Positions 52,180 to 61,276 of a DNA stretch of 64,000 nucleotides are shown here, piece by piece; within the stretch, counting starts at the first letter, position 1, and each line of letters starts with the position of its first letter. Where the stretch lies: assembly GCA_964602985.1 (NCBI GenBank), contig CAZRTJ010000003.1, positions 1 through 64,000 on the forward strand, in the 5' to 3' direction. The stretch comes from CAYZJB01 sp964602985. GTDB taxonomy: Bacteria > CLD3 > SB21. The translations under genes were made by a program, and so were the position numbers. A model generated the notes under the pieces. That model saw only the letters and a list, made by a program, of their open reading frames with translations, was not told the DNA's origin and made no database searches.

Positions 52180-52938
52180 ATGGAATATGTGGTGATCGGC
52201 GTCGTGGCCCTGGGAGCATCGGCGCTTACGTTGGTATCGGGATTTGGGCTGGGCACGTTGCTGCTGCCCGCATTTGCCATTTTCTTTCCGATCGAGCTGT
52301 CGGTCGCGATGACCGCGGGCGTCCATTTTGCCAACAACGTCTTCAAACTCGGACTGGTGGGCCGTCATGCGGTCGGATCCGTCGTGTTGCGATTCGGTTT
52401 GCCGGCGCTCGTGTGCGCTTTTGGCGGAGCGTTCCTGTTGGTTTGGCTGTCGGATTTTCCACCTGTGTTTGAGTATTCCCTGGCCGGTCACAGTCGATCC
52501 ATTCGTCTGGAGAAGACGCTCATCGGCGGCGCGATGATGGCCTTTGCCTTGCTGGAGTCTCGTCCCATGGTTTTTGGAAATCACCTTTTCCTGGGTGGCG
52601 TCGTCAGCGGTTTTTTCGGCGGACTGTCCGGACATCAAGGCGCTCTGCGCTCCGCCTTTCTGGTCCGCCTCGGCATGTCGAATGAGGCGTTCATCGGGAC
52701 AGGCGTCGTGATCGCGTGCCTGGTCGATGTTGCGCGGATGACGATGTACGGCATGCACATGGCCAGGACCGGCTGGGAGGTCCACACGCCCCTGATGATC
52801 ACGGCATCCCTGGCCGCATTCGCCGGAGCGTTTGTCGCGTCCAAATTCATCAAAAAGATGACGATGGATCACATTCGCAAAATCGTCACGGGCATGCTGT
52901 TGGTGATCGGCGGGCTACTGGCCGGTGGACTGATGTAG
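52180..52938 (+). CDS. TauE/SafE-family membrane transporter
   Basis: A 252-residue polytopic protein of the TauE/SafE (sulfite/sulfonate exporter) family. It has two similar halves, each with a conserved Gly-rich helix end: SGFGLGTLLLPAF (about 20-32) and SGFFGGLSGHQGALRSAFL (about 145-163). The family exports or imports sulfite, sulfoacetate and similar anions; substrate not deducible. ATG 52180 is preceded by GGAGGA; a longer frame upstream is not supported. It is divergent from the DUF481 gene and its 3' end overlaps the glpD end by 24 bp on the opposite strand. Confidence 0.85.
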   Translation: MEYVVIGVVALGASALTLVSGFGLGTLLLPAFAIFFPIELSVAMTAGVHFANNVFKLGLVGRHAVGSVVLRFGLPALVCAFGGAFLLVWLSDFPPVFEYSLAGHSRSIRLEKTLIGGAMMAFALLESRPMVFGNHLFLGGVVSGFFGGLSGHQGALRSAFLVRLGMSNEAFIGTGVVIACLVDVARMTMYGMHMARTGWEVHTPLMITASLAAFAGAFVASKFIKKMTMDHIRKIVTGMLLVIGGLLAGGLM

Positions 52939-54459
52939 GTGCGCCATCAGGCGGGTTTGAACGAATCTCCGATACGCTTTCTTCTGTTCCTCGACTTCGG
53001 TTTCCGACCAACCCAAAATCGGTCGGACAAACGCCGCGACCTCATCGACATGACGAGCGCCCAGATCGTCGCTGTATCCCAACGAGGTTCGTCGAAAAAA
53101 AATATCCGTCAGGCATTTTGCCCATTCGTGCCGCACAGCGTGGTCAACCTGAACCCAATAGTCCCGACCCAGACGGTGGGACAACTGCGTTTCCAGCGCC
53201 ATCTTCCGGGCAATCGCCGGCCAGTCGCAACCGTACATTGACTGGAAATGACGATCGGATTCCGACACGGGCAGTTTCAGTGGATCGTCCTTTTCGACCA
53301 CGCGGGCTTCGGCGCGACCGATCTCTTTTTCGACGGTTTTCACCACGTCGAGGGCGGTTCCGCGGTAGGACGTGAGCTTGCCTCCGACGAGAGAAAACAA
53401 CCCGGCGATGCCATGGTCACGTTTGTGTCGCACGACCTTGTGCCGTCGGGAAATAGAACCGGGCGGCGATTGATCGTCCGCAGGCAGTGGCCGGACCCCG
53501 GCAAAACTCCACACGATGTCGGTTCGAGAGAGTCGGCGTCCGGGAAATATCTGTCCAAATTCGTCGAGGAGATAATCGATCTCCTCGGAATTGGGAATGG
53601 GCTCGGCATGGAGAGGCTCGTGAACGACGTCCGTGGTTCCGATCATGAGATATTCCAGCCACGGCAGGATGAAGAATGGGCGGCCATCCGAACGCGCCTC
53701 GACATACAATGCGGCCGTCAGCCCGGCTTCGTTCCGCACGACCACATGCGACCCGCGCGTGCCCCGTACCAGGGAGGTGGGGATCCGACCGGTCAGAATC
53801 TGATCCAGCCAGTGTCCGGTCGCATTCACGACGATCTCTGCGGGCGCTTCAAATTCGTGCCCTGTCCGCATATCCTTGACGGACACTCCCACCACCCGTT
53901 TCCGGTGAATCAGCAGTTTCTCCACCGCATGATAGTTGAAAATGCCGGCGCCGGCACGCTGTGCGTCGCAGAGTTCGGAGAGAATCAGGCGTTCCGGAAA
54001 CGTACACTGTCCATCGTAATACGACACGGCTCCCGTGAGATCTGCGACGTCCATGCCGGGATATTTTTCCGCGAGCTCTCCCGGCGGCAGGACACGATGA
54101 CGCGGCACGCTCTTGTCAAATGACAACAGATCGTACACCATCATGCCCGCACGAATCTGCCAGAAGGGACGACGAAACGATGTCCGGACGGGAATGACAA
54201 ACTCCAACGGATGGACATTGGGAAAGAAACGATCGAACAGGAGTTGACGTTCACGCAGGGACTCTCTCACCAGAACGACGTCCCCGTGCTCGAGATATCG
54301 CAGTCCGCCATGAATCAATTTGCTGGACGCCCAGCTGGTCCCGCTTCCAAAGTCTTCGCGCTCGAACAGCGTGACATCAAAACCCCGGAGACTTGCGATC
54401 CGCGCGAGGCCGGCGCCGTGAATGCCGCCACCCACGACTACCATTCGAGGACGCTTCAA
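52915..54459 (-). CDS. glpD: Aerobic glycerol-3-phosphate dehydrogenase
   Basis: A 514-residue FAD-linked, membrane-associated enzyme oxidising glycerol-3-phosphate to dihydroxyacetone phosphate and reducing quinone. Motifs: VVVGGGIHGAGLARIASLRG (FAD), SSKLIHGGLRYLEHG, RGTRGSHVVV, FSLVGGKLTSYR and a C-terminal DAO_C domain. Starts: TTG 54459 (MKRPRMVVVGGG) with GGCGGA upstream, or ATG 54444, which leaves only MVVVGGG. It lies 4 bp after moaA, so the two are probably co-transcribed although unrelated in function. PlsY at 37936 uses the same metabolite. Confidence 0.92.
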   Translation of the reverse strand: MKRPRMVVVGGGIHGAGLARIASLRGFDVTLFEREDFGSGTSWASSKLIHGGLRYLEHGDVVLVRESLRERQLLFDRFFPNVHPLEFVIPVRTSFRRPFWQIRAGMMVYDLLSFDKSVPRHRVLPPGELAEKYPGMDVADLTGAVSYYDGQCTFPERLILSELCDAQRAGAGIFNYHAVEKLLIHRKRVVGVSVKDMRTGHEFEAPAEIVVNATGHWLDQILTGRIPTSLVRGTRGSHVVVRNEAGLTAALYVEARSDGRPFFILPWLEYLMIGTTDVVHEPLHAEPIPNSEEIDYLLDEFGQIFPGRRLSRTDIVWSFAGVRPLPADDQSPPGSISRRHKVVRHKRDHGIAGLFSLVGGKLTSYRGTALDVVKTVEKEIGRAEARVVEKDDPLKLPVSESDRHFQSMYGCDWPAIARKMALETQLSHRLGRDYWVQVDHAVRHEWAKCLTDIFFRRTSLGYSDDLGARHVDEVAAFVRPILGWSETEVEEQKKAYRRFVQTRLMAHLHQSTGQ

Positions 54460-54463
54460 CCTG

Positions 54464-55456
54464 CTATCCGCCTACGTGTGAGAACACCGTATTGATTTGA
54501 ACCATTTCCGACACACCGAGGGGATGGTGCGCCGGTTTGTCCGATAGAATTTTTTCCCGAATCACGTTCTGAATGTAGTCATCGTCGGCGCCATCCCGCA
54601 GAAGCGCCCGAAGATCGATCCCGTCATCCGAAAACAGACACCATCGCAATCGTCCTACTGACGTCAGCCGGATCCGGTTGCACGACGAACAAAAATGATC
54701 TGCATACGGATCGATGAAACCAATTTCTCCGGCGTATCCTGCCACACGGAACATCTTCGCGGGTCCGGTTTTTTCGCCGAACTGAATCGGTTCGAGTGTG
54801 TATTGCCGTCCCACGATTTCTCTTAGTTCGGCCGCGCGAATGATCCGAGATTCGTCGAACACGTTGCCCTCGCCCGATGAGGAGGGCATGTATTCGATGA
54901 AGCGTACGTGAAACGGATTCGATTTTGTCAATTCGACAAAATCCAGCATCTCATCATCATTGATTCCGCGGAGGACGACGACGTTGATTTTGACAGGCTG
55001 GAATCCCAATTCGAGGCAGTGCCAGACCGCTTTCCACGTTTGCTCGAATCCGTCAAATCGGGCCATTTGAGCAAATCGCTCCCGTTTCAGCGAATCCAGA
55101 CTGATATTCAATCGATGAAGTCCGGCGGCCTTGAGTTCGTTCGCGAGGTGGGGAAGGCGAAAGCCATTTGTGGTCATGCCAAAGGAACGTGGTTTCAAAA
55201 GTGCAATCTGCCGGACGATTTCGATCAGGTCCTTGTGCATCGTCGGTTCGCCTCCGGTCAGGCGGACTTTTTCGATTCCCATGGCCGTCAGGAGTTGCAC
55301 CAAGCGAGCGAGTTCGTCGACGGTGAGCCGTTCCGGGTGAGGATGGTAGGATACGCCCTGATCCGGCATGCAATACACACAACGAAAATTGCATCGATCG
55401 GTGATCGAAACTCGGAGATAATCGATCTTTCTTCCAAAGCCGTCCAGTAATGCCAT
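54464..55456 (-). CDS. moaA: GTP 3',8-cyclase MoaA
   Basis: A 330-residue radical-SAM enzyme that converts GTP to 3',8-cH2GTP, the first step of molybdenum cofactor synthesis. The N-terminal cluster motif is CNFRCVYC, with LTGGEPT for SAM binding. The C-terminal cluster motif is CSSCNRIRLTSVGRLRWCLF, and the protein ends in the essential Gly-Gly (SHVGG). Start: ATG 55454-55456 (MALLDGFGRKIDYLRVSITDRC), matching the usual MoaA beginning; a TTG at 55483 would add nine residues. Other Moco genes are absent from the window. Its promoter must lie in or before the palindrome-rich DNA upstream. Confidence 0.95.
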   Translation of the reverse strand: MALLDGFGRKIDYLRVSITDRCNFRCVYCMPDQGVSYHPHPERLTVDELARLVQLLTAMGIEKVRLTGGEPTMHKDLIEIVRQIALLKPRSFGMTTNGFRLPHLANELKAAGLHRLNISLDSLKRERFAQMARFDGFEQTWKAVWHCLELGFQPVKINVVVLRGINDDEMLDFVELTKSNPFHVRFIEYMPSSSGEGNVFDESRIIRAAELREIVGRQYTLEPIQFGEKTGPAKMFRVAGYAGEIGFIDPYADHFCSSCNRIRLTSVGRLRWCLFSDDGIDLRALLRDGADDDYIQNVIREKILSDKPAHHPLGVSEMVQINTVFSHVGG

Positions 55457-55892
55457 GGGCGAATGTATGAACTTTTTACTCAAAGGCGCATTACTTTTTT
55501 CGGTTCATCCGGGCTGACTGTGCGTATTGCTGCAATTTACCGCGATGAAAGGAGAATGGCGGTTTTGAAATTCTTAAGATTTCGGAATCCGCAAGTTCTC
55601 CTTTGACTTCTTGAAGCATTCCCTCAGGATTCAGCCTGAGGGAATGCAATGTTGGAAGTACTGAAATCCGGGCTTTAGCCCAAATCGATTCACCACATCA
55701 CGATTCATCAATCCGTGGGGCTAAAGCCCCCCTTTTTGAGGTGTGCTTTTTTCTTGTCGATCTCAAGGCTAAAGCCTTGAGGAATCGGTAGACTTTCATC
55801 TGATCCATAGCAAATCCGGATGAACCATTTTTTCTCGTTGCAATCCGGTTCCACATCCGTACACTTATTCGCAACCTGGTGGAGTGGGATCC
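55457..55892. other. Intergenic palindrome-rich region between moaA and a small exported gene
   Basis: About 435 bp without a gene. Nearly all of it is inverted repeats bounded by an outer 11-bp repeat (55502-55512 and 55816-55826). Divergent promoters for moaA and the gene at 55893 must also lie here but cannot be picked out. Confidence 0.6.
55502..55826. repeat. Composite of nested palindromes (REP/MITE-like)
   Basis: Outer inverted repeat GGTTCATCCGG/CCGGATGAACC (55502-55512, 55816-55826). Inside, left to right: AAAGGAGAA/TTCTCCTTT (55548-55556, 55596-55604) with an inner GCGG/CCGC pair; a 13-bp perfect hairpin GCATTCCCTCAGG (55616-55628, 55635-55647); GGGCT-TT-AGCCC (55670-55681); GGGGCT-AA-AGCCCC (55717-55730); CTCAAGGCT-AA-AGCCTTGAG (55762-55781). 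The last three share the core GGCT-NN-AGCC. Repeats of this core resemble REP-like elements in other bacteria; the non-autonomous-element interpretation is inferred. Confidence 0.75.
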
Positions 55893-56279
55893 ATGCGCGA
55901 CGGTTTCTTCATTGTTTTATCGTGGGCATTCCTCGTGCAAAGCTCGAGTGCGCAGGAAACCATCCCTGCCCGTGACAAATTCTCACCTCGGACGACCGGA
56001 TCTTATTCAATCGACAGCTATGTCAAACGCGATTCGCTGTTGCTCGATCTGGCGAAGAGGATGACTGCGTCGTTTTCCGCAAAACAGATGAAACCGGGCG
56101 GCGTCCTCGGAGGGACAACGTTTGATCCTTCTGCGCTGACGCCGCGGGAGCGCGACGAATTCATATGGGAAATTCGAAAGCACGATATTCTGATTCAGCC
56201 TGCGGCGCTTGCGCGATATCGTTATTTCGGCTTCGATTTTCTGGAAGCCTACCGGTTGTTGATGAGAACTCTCAAATAG
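55893..56279 (+). CDS. Small exported protein of unknown function
   Basis: A 128-residue protein with signal peptide MRDGFFIVLSWAFLVQSSSAQ and a mature part with no recognised domain. It contains a Gly-rich turn (KPGGVLGGTTFD), a conserved-looking LTPRERDEFIWEIRKHD helix and a final AYRLLMRTLK. GGAG at 55881-55884 precedes ATG 55893; GTG 55884 is less likely. The secretion signal and good codon use argue that it is real. Confidence 0.65.
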   Translation: MRDGFFIVLSWAFLVQSSSAQETIPARDKFSPRTTGSYSIDSYVKRDSLLLDLAKRMTASFSAKQMKPGGVLGGTTFDPSALTPRERDEFIWEIRKHDILIQPAALARYRYFGFDFLEAYRLLMRTLK

Positions 56280-56407
56280 GCGCACAGCCGCGACCTCTCT
56301 TCCGCGATCGTTGTCAGTGGAACCGCACGGACGGAATTGCACCCTTGATTTTGCTCCATCGGCCACCTACTTTTTGACGCCTTTGGTAACCACCCCCGAC
56401 TGGACAT

Positions 56408-57106
56408 ATGAAAATACTAATCGTTGACGACAATCCGCATATCTCCAAACTTCTGACCATGAACCTCGAAAAAGAAGGTTTCGGGGTGCTCCATGCCGCC
56501 GACGGTGAAGAGGGACTCCAGAAGATCTCGTCCGATCGGCCGGATCTCGTGATTTCGGATGTGATGATGCCCAAGCTGGATGGAATTTCCATGTGCTTGA
56601 AGATCCGAACCGAAAGTCCAACGCCGATGATACCGTTTATGTTTCTCACATCGATTGACTCCGACGTGAGTTTGAAAAGGGGATTTCGAACCGGGGCGGA
56701 TCAATATCTGATCAAATCGGAAATCAGCCGTGACATGCTGATGTCCAAAATCAACGAAATGATACGTCATTTGAAGAAGTTGAAAGACTTATCGACAGAG
56801 GGCACGGCGATCCGGGGGGAACTTTCGGAATTGAGTCTCATCGAAATCCTGCAGTGGCTCCACCTGCGACAAGAAACCGGCGTCCTCACTCTTCAACGAC
56901 CCTCCACCCCGGAGGGTACGGTCCGACTGAAGAACGGAGAAGTCCTGACAGCCGCGATGGGAGAAGAGAAGAACGAGCGCGCTCTTCACATCATGAGCGG
57001 GTGGAAGCGAGGGAGTTTTGCATTTGATCACGCCGAGGAATCGACGCCGGCTTCGATCCGAATTCCTACGCTGGAATTGATCCTCTCCAGTTGTCGCCCC
57101 GCATGA
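56408..57106 (+). CDS. Response regulator with DUF4388 output
   Basis: A 232-residue protein. Residues 1-120 form a receiver (VDDN with Asp7-Asp8, phospho-Asp51 in LVISDVMMPKLDG, Lys in YLIKSEI, where the usual Pro after Lys is Ser). Residues 135-232 form a DUF4388 (PatA-like) domain (LSELSLIEILQWLHLRQETGVLTL ... GEVLTAA). DUF4388 regulators occur in deltaproteobacterial and FCB signalling, probably as protein-interaction outputs rather than DNA binders. No kinase is adjacent. A hairpin at 57115-57134 lies at its end. Confidence 0.87.
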   Translation: MKILIVDDNPHISKLLTMNLEKEGFGVLHAADGEEGLQKISSDRPDLVISDVMMPKLDGISMCLKIRTESPTPMIPFMFLTSIDSDVSLKRGFRTGADQYLIKSEISRDMLMSKINEMIRHLKKLKDLSTEGTAIRGELSELSLIEILQWLHLRQETGVLTLQRPSTPEGTVRLKNGEVLTAAMGEEKNERALHIMSGWKRGSFAFDHAEESTPASIRIPTLELILSSCRPA

Positions 57107-57114
57107 CCTCGACC

Positions 57115-57134
57115 GATCCGGCGTGAGCCGGATC
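57115..57134. terminator. Perfect hairpin between convergent genes
   Basis: GATCCGGC (57115-57122) and GCCGGATC (57127-57134) pair perfectly across GTGA between the receiver-DUF4388 gene and the protease gene, touching the latter's stop. No T-run follows on either side, so it is a weak or Rho-assisted terminator at best. Confidence 0.4.
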
Positions 57135-60100
57135 AGAAATCCTGTCCAATCGAAAAGTAATGCTTCGCATTGCCGGCCGTGAATCGCGGACTGTTGATGT
57201 TCCACGCCAGATCGTACCGCAGAACGAAAAATCCTAGAAATGCGCGTATGCCAAATCCATATCCGGCGCGGATATCCTGAAAATACTTGCCTCCGTCTGC
57301 CAATTCCGGTGTGTACCAGTTAAACTTCCTTTCGTTCAACTGGACGTTCCCAAAGCGATCCACATATCGGTAACTGCTTCCCCATGCCGCTCCAACATCC
57401 AGGAAAGTCACGCCGCGAATCTGCTGAAGGAACAACGGCAAGGGGAACCCCAACTGCATCACATGGATGAGGGGAAATCGAAGCTCCATGTTGGCTACGG
57501 CGTACCGCGTGCCCTGCAATTCGTAATAATCGCTCCCGCGAACCGGTGAGACAAACGTGGCGAGGAAGTCCTCGAACGTATTGACCAGAATGTCGCCATT
57601 GGTAAATCGCGGCGCGATCCAGTTGTCCAATCCGCCGACGAAGAATCGCTGAGGATCACGACCCCAGGTCGCGCCGCCGCTTCCGCGAACGGCAAATGCG
57701 TAGTATTTGGCAAACCACCAATACTTGCGAACATCGATGGCCGCAGAGACAAACTGCAGTCCGTTCGCACCATACCCAGGCGAAGCGGTCACGCCAATCG
57801 ATGCGCGCCGACCATCAAAGGGTCCAAACAACGTGAACAAAGAATTATCCGTCGTCAAAGCCGCATTGAACACCGTGTTGTAGGATCGGGTGGTCGGACC
57901 GACGGTTTCTTCCTTCGTCACGCCGTCAATGCCCGAGGCGAGCGACGTTTCGCGGGCGAGCGCAAACTGACTGACACCAAAGTCGATGCGGTTAAACTTG
58001 TCCACCGGACGCGACGCGCCAAGCGATCCGCCAAAGTACCGAAACCGGACAAAGCTGTCTCCGCGTCCGTCAAACCCGGGACGCGGGTTGTCCGGATCCG
58101 TCTCTTCGTCCACGTAGTCCGTGATGAACGTGTAGCCCGTGTGGAACGCGGTGACTCCATAGTCTGTACGGCGCGCCAGATATTGATACGAACCGAAGAA
58201 ACTTGAGTTCTTCAGATCAAAGAACAGATTCGTCCCAAACGTCATGCGATGATCGCCCAGCATGTCGCTGAACGAAAATTGCGTGTTGCCCTGGAATCCG
58301 TAGAGCGTGTTGAACCCGGCCTGACCAAAAATCAAGTCTGGCGAGAACTTGATTTTGTACTTCCGTATGCGATACTCGCCGCTGTCGTTGCGATACACGC
58401 TTTCAGGCAGTGTGACATCTTCGTAGTCATCGTCCTCCGCCGCATTCTTTCCGTTCGGATTGCCTGCGAAGACGTAATTCCGAAACGAGGTTTCCTGTCC
58501 GGTCTTTCGGGTGGTATCCGCGTTCGATTCTCCGGAAAACTTCACCTCCACACCGATGTCCGTTGTATCCTGCTTCGTCTGTTTGGCCGTCAGTCCCAGT
58601 TCGTCGGCCAGCGTCATCGGCAGGTCTTTTTCCTTGCGGAATTTCTTCATGGACACGGTCAGGGGAAGTTCGACCTCCGGCAGTTCAAAGGGGTTCTTCA
58701 TCACGAACACATCGTATCCGCTCTTGGTGAATCCCGAGAACGTCAGCAGTTTACCGTCCTGGCTGACCGTGGGTTGAAAAATCCCGCTGAGATTATTGGT
58801 GACAGCGTAGTTCCTTTTTGCGGTCAGATCGGCGACGTACAGATTGCTGACGCCATTGCGGTCCGACGTGAACAGCAGTTTCGAGTTGTCGGGTCCCCAT
58901 TCCGGCCACGAATCATCCATCTCGTCCGTGGTGATTCTCTCCATGTCCGTGCCGTCGGAATTCATGACGTAAATGTCGGTCTGGGAGAAATCAAACTGGT
59001 GCATGTCGAAGGTTCCCTCGGACTGGCCCAATTGATCGCGTCGATCGGAAACAAAGGCGATTTTCGTGCCGTCACGGCTGTAGACCGGGCGGGTGTCGCT
59101 GAATACGTCGTTGGTGAGCTTGCGCTTGGTCCCGGTTGTGATGTCCACCTCGTACACGTCAGACGTACCGTGAATCATGCCGGTGAAGACCACCCGTTTT
59201 CCGTCCGGGTGGAAGGACCCGCCGAACACGCCCTCGAGATCGTCCCACTTCAGCGCTTTGACGTCGCCCGTGCGGGTATCCAGGATCAACAACGCGTCGT
59301 TGTCACTCGCCTTCGCAGAGAAGACGATTTTCTGGCCATCCGGGCTCCAGCCAAATCCCGGACTGAGCAGGTGCAACTCCTCCAGAATGGGCGTGCGTTC
59401 GCCCGAGGCCAGTTTCTTGATCATCTTTCCGTCCGTGGACGAGATCAGATCGATATCGAAATACCCCGATCGGTCCGTAAGAATAGCGATCTTGTCACCG
59501 ATGGGATTCAACGTTGGACTCAGATTGTAGTAACCGCCGTCTTTGTCATGTCGCGTGAGCTGTTTGCCAAGTTCCTTTACGTTGACCATGTTGGCAATGT
59601 CAGGAAAGTAGATCTTGCGCTGATGCATGGCCCATTTCTCCGAGAACTCCTGCAATTCCATCCCCAATGCGGACTGGAAGGCGCCGTCGGGAGTGCCGGT
59701 CGCACGAAGTTTGGTGATAAATTCACCAACCTTTTCGTTTCCGTATTTTTCCGCCATGAAGCGGAAGATCGTGGGACCCGCCCAGTAGACGCCAAATCCC
59801 GCCAACTGGTCAATGGGCGGCAGGTATCCCTCCACCACGGCGTCCCGCATGAACATGTCCGACTGCGAGTAGAATTTTCCCGCCCGCGATTGGTATTCGG
59901 CATGTCCTTCCGCAAACCAACCCGGAATCTGCACCCGTACGCGACTCGTGAGGTACGCCTGCAGGGATCCGCCGTACATGAAATCCTGCATGACCGCGTG
60001 GACCAGCTCATGCTCGATCACGTGGCGGAATTTTGCATAATCTCCCTCGTACGGCAAGGTGATGCGATTCTTGAAAATCTCCGTCACTCCGCCGATCCCT

Positions 60101-60423
60101 TCCGACGCGTATTCGTCGATGACGTTGGTCTGCTGGAAGTGATTGTGAGAGTTGTAGATGATGAAGGGAATGCGGTTCAATAATTTATGATGCCGAAAGT
60201 CTTCCAGAATCTTGGGCAGGGCGGCTTCGGCCACGTCAGCGACAAACTGGGAGATCTCCTCTCCCCCATCGTAAAAGTACACGTCAAAATGTTCCGACTG
60301 GATGTAATGCCAGTCAAAGTGAACGTACTGAACCTTGTTCTGCCCGAAATACTTTTGCTCTTCCTGGGCAACCACGAAATTTCCGGTCAGGAAAGACAAG
60401 CACAACAAAAACCGGATTTTCAT
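57133..60423 (-). CDS. Peptidase-MA/TolB-propeller/outer-membrane barrel protein
   Basis: A 1096-residue exported protein. Signal peptide (MKIRFLLCLSFLTGNFVVAQ); a gluzincin-like metallopeptidase domain (about 30-260) with HELVH at 138-142 and the third-ligand motif GWFAEGHAEY. A six-bladed TolB/PD40-like propeller follows (about 290-590: DGQKIVFSA, DGKRVVFTG, DGTKIAFVSDRR, DNSKLLFTSDRNG). The C-terminal region (about 690-1096) is a beta-barrel with Omp85-like strands and a terminal Phe. It is probably anchored in the outer membrane with protease and propeller in the periplasm; enzyme and substrate are unproved. ATG 60423 follows GGAGG; a TTG one codon earlier is possible. Confidence 0.85.
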   Translation of the reverse strand: MKIRFLLCLSFLTGNFVVAQEEQKYFGQNKVQYVHFDWHYIQSEHFDVYFYDGGEEISQFVADVAEAALPKILEDFRHHKLLNRIPFIIYNSHNHFQQTNVIDEYASEGIGGVTEIFKNRITLPYEGDYAKFRHVIEHELVHAVMQDFMYGGSLQAYLTSRVRVQIPGWFAEGHAEYQSRAGKFYSQSDMFMRDAVVEGYLPPIDQLAGFGVYWAGPTIFRFMAEKYGNEKVGEFITKLRATGTPDGAFQSALGMELQEFSEKWAMHQRKIYFPDIANMVNVKELGKQLTRHDKDGGYYNLSPTLNPIGDKIAILTDRSGYFDIDLISSTDGKMIKKLASGERTPILEELHLLSPGFGWSPDGQKIVFSAKASDNDALLILDTRTGDVKALKWDDLEGVFGGSFHPDGKRVVFTGMIHGTSDVYEVDITTGTKRKLTNDVFSDTRPVYSRDGTKIAFVSDRRDQLGQSEGTFDMHQFDFSQTDIYVMNSDGTDMERITTDEMDDSWPEWGPDNSKLLFTSDRNGVSNLYVADLTAKRNYAVTNNLSGIFQPTVSQDGKLLTFSGFTKSGYDVFVMKNPFELPEVELPLTVSMKKFRKEKDLPMTLADELGLTAKQTKQDTTDIGVEVKFSGESNADTTRKTGQETSFRNYVFAGNPNGKNAAEDDDYEDVTLPESVYRNDSGEYRIRKYKIKFSPDLIFGQAGFNTLYGFQGNTQFSFSDMLGDHRMTFGTNLFFDLKNSSFFGSYQYLARRTDYGVTAFHTGYTFITDYVDEETDPDNPRPGFDGRGDSFVRFRYFGGSLGASRPVDKFNRIDFGVSQFALARETSLASGIDGVTKEETVGPTTRSYNTVFNAALTTDNSLFTLFGPFDGRRASIGVTASPGYGANGLQFVSAAIDVRKYWWFAKYYAFAVRGSGGATWGRDPQRFFVGGLDNWIAPRFTNGDILVNTFEDFLATFVSPVRGSDYYELQGTRYAVANMELRFPLIHVMQLGFPLPLFLQQIRGVTFLDVGAAWGSSYRYVDRFGNVQLNERKFNWYTPELADGGKYFQDIRAGYGFGIRAFLGFFVLRYDLAWNINSPRFTAGNAKHYFSIGQDF

Positions 60424-60780
60424 CAACGACCTCCGAACTTTCTTTTTACCGCCGCGCGGTTAACGTGATTTCCAAACTTTCCTACCCGTGTTCTGACGGC
60501 CCCGACACTTGCTCGTATACTATTAGAATAATAGCAAGTTCCGACCCTGGCACAATGCTACAAAAGGGTTATTTGTCAGCGATCATAAACAAATTTGTCT
60601 GCAATATCAACAATGAGTCAAGACCAAAAAAACCAGTCGTATTCTCCCAAAACGCACAGTCGACACGAATATTCACCCTCTGTTGCGAGAGAAAACAATT
60701 GAACGAAAGCGCCTCCGCATCTATATTCGCTGCGATTCTGGAACATACAGCGAACGACATCATCATTCAAGGAGATTGGA
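60424..60780. other. Intergenic region between the barrel-protease and ndk
   Basis: About 357 bp without a credible gene; an open frame through it has no recognised domain and conflicts with ndk. ACTTGCT (60507-60513) and AGCAAGT (60533-60539) form an inverted repeat around an AT-rich centre with TATACTAT, a likely regulatory dyad or start region for either flanking gene. Confidence 0.4.
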
Positions 60781-61206
60781 ATGGGAAATCGGACTCTTGC
60801 GATTCTGAAGCCGGACTGCGTGCGTAAGAATCTCCAGGGCGAAGTTATTGCGCGTATTCAAAAAGCGGGCTTTACGATCGTGGGCATGCGACAAATGCGT
60901 CTGACGCGGACCCAGGCAGAGGGTTTCTACGCCGTACACCGCGAGCGATCGTTTTTCAAGGAACTGGTGGACTTTATGATCTCCGGACCGTGTGTTCCCA
61001 TCGCTCTCCACAAGCCAAACGCAGTGGCGGAATTTCGCAAAACCATCGGCGCGACGGATCCCAAAGAAGCCGACGCGGGCACCATCCGCAAGGATTTCGC
61101 CGACAGCAAAGGGGAAAACATCGTTCACGGATCGGATTCCGATGAAAATGCGGCGGCCGAAATCGCGTACTTTTTCCCGGCATCCGAACTGGTTGCCAAT
61201 TCCTGA
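60781..61206 (+). CDS. ndk: Nucleoside diphosphate kinase
   Basis: A 141-residue enzyme exchanging gamma-phosphate between nucleoside di- and triphosphates. The start NRTLAILKPDCVRKN contains the nucleotide-binding Lys, and the phospho-His lies in NIVHGSDS. ERSFFKELVDFMISGP and the TDPKEADAGTIRKDFA loop are standard. Length typical. AAGGAGA precedes the ATG. A strong terminator 25 bp after the stop separates it from cinA. Confidence 0.96.
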   Translation: MGNRTLAILKPDCVRKNLQGEVIARIQKAGFTIVGMRQMRLTRTQAEGFYAVHRERSFFKELVDFMISGPCVPIALHKPNAVAEFRKTIGATDPKEADAGTIRKDFADSKGENIVHGSDSDENAAAEIAYFFPASELVANS

Positions 61207-61229
61207 TTGCTCAACCTTTGTACGATTCG

Positions 61230-61263
61230 AATCAGGCTTCGGGATTCGGGGCCTGATTTTTTT
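61230..61263 (+). terminator. Intrinsic terminator after ndk
   Basis: AATCAGGC (61230-61237) pairs with GCCTGATT (61251-61258) and is followed by a T-run to 61263. It ends just before the cinA ribosome-binding site, so it isolates cinA from ndk transcription. Confidence 0.85.
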
Positions 61264-61276
61264 GTTTTGAGGTGAC

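Noticed and set aside
60465..60827. Open frame of 120 codons upstream of and overlapping ndk
   Set aside because: Overlaps the clear ndk start in another frame, and the translation shows no family or signal.
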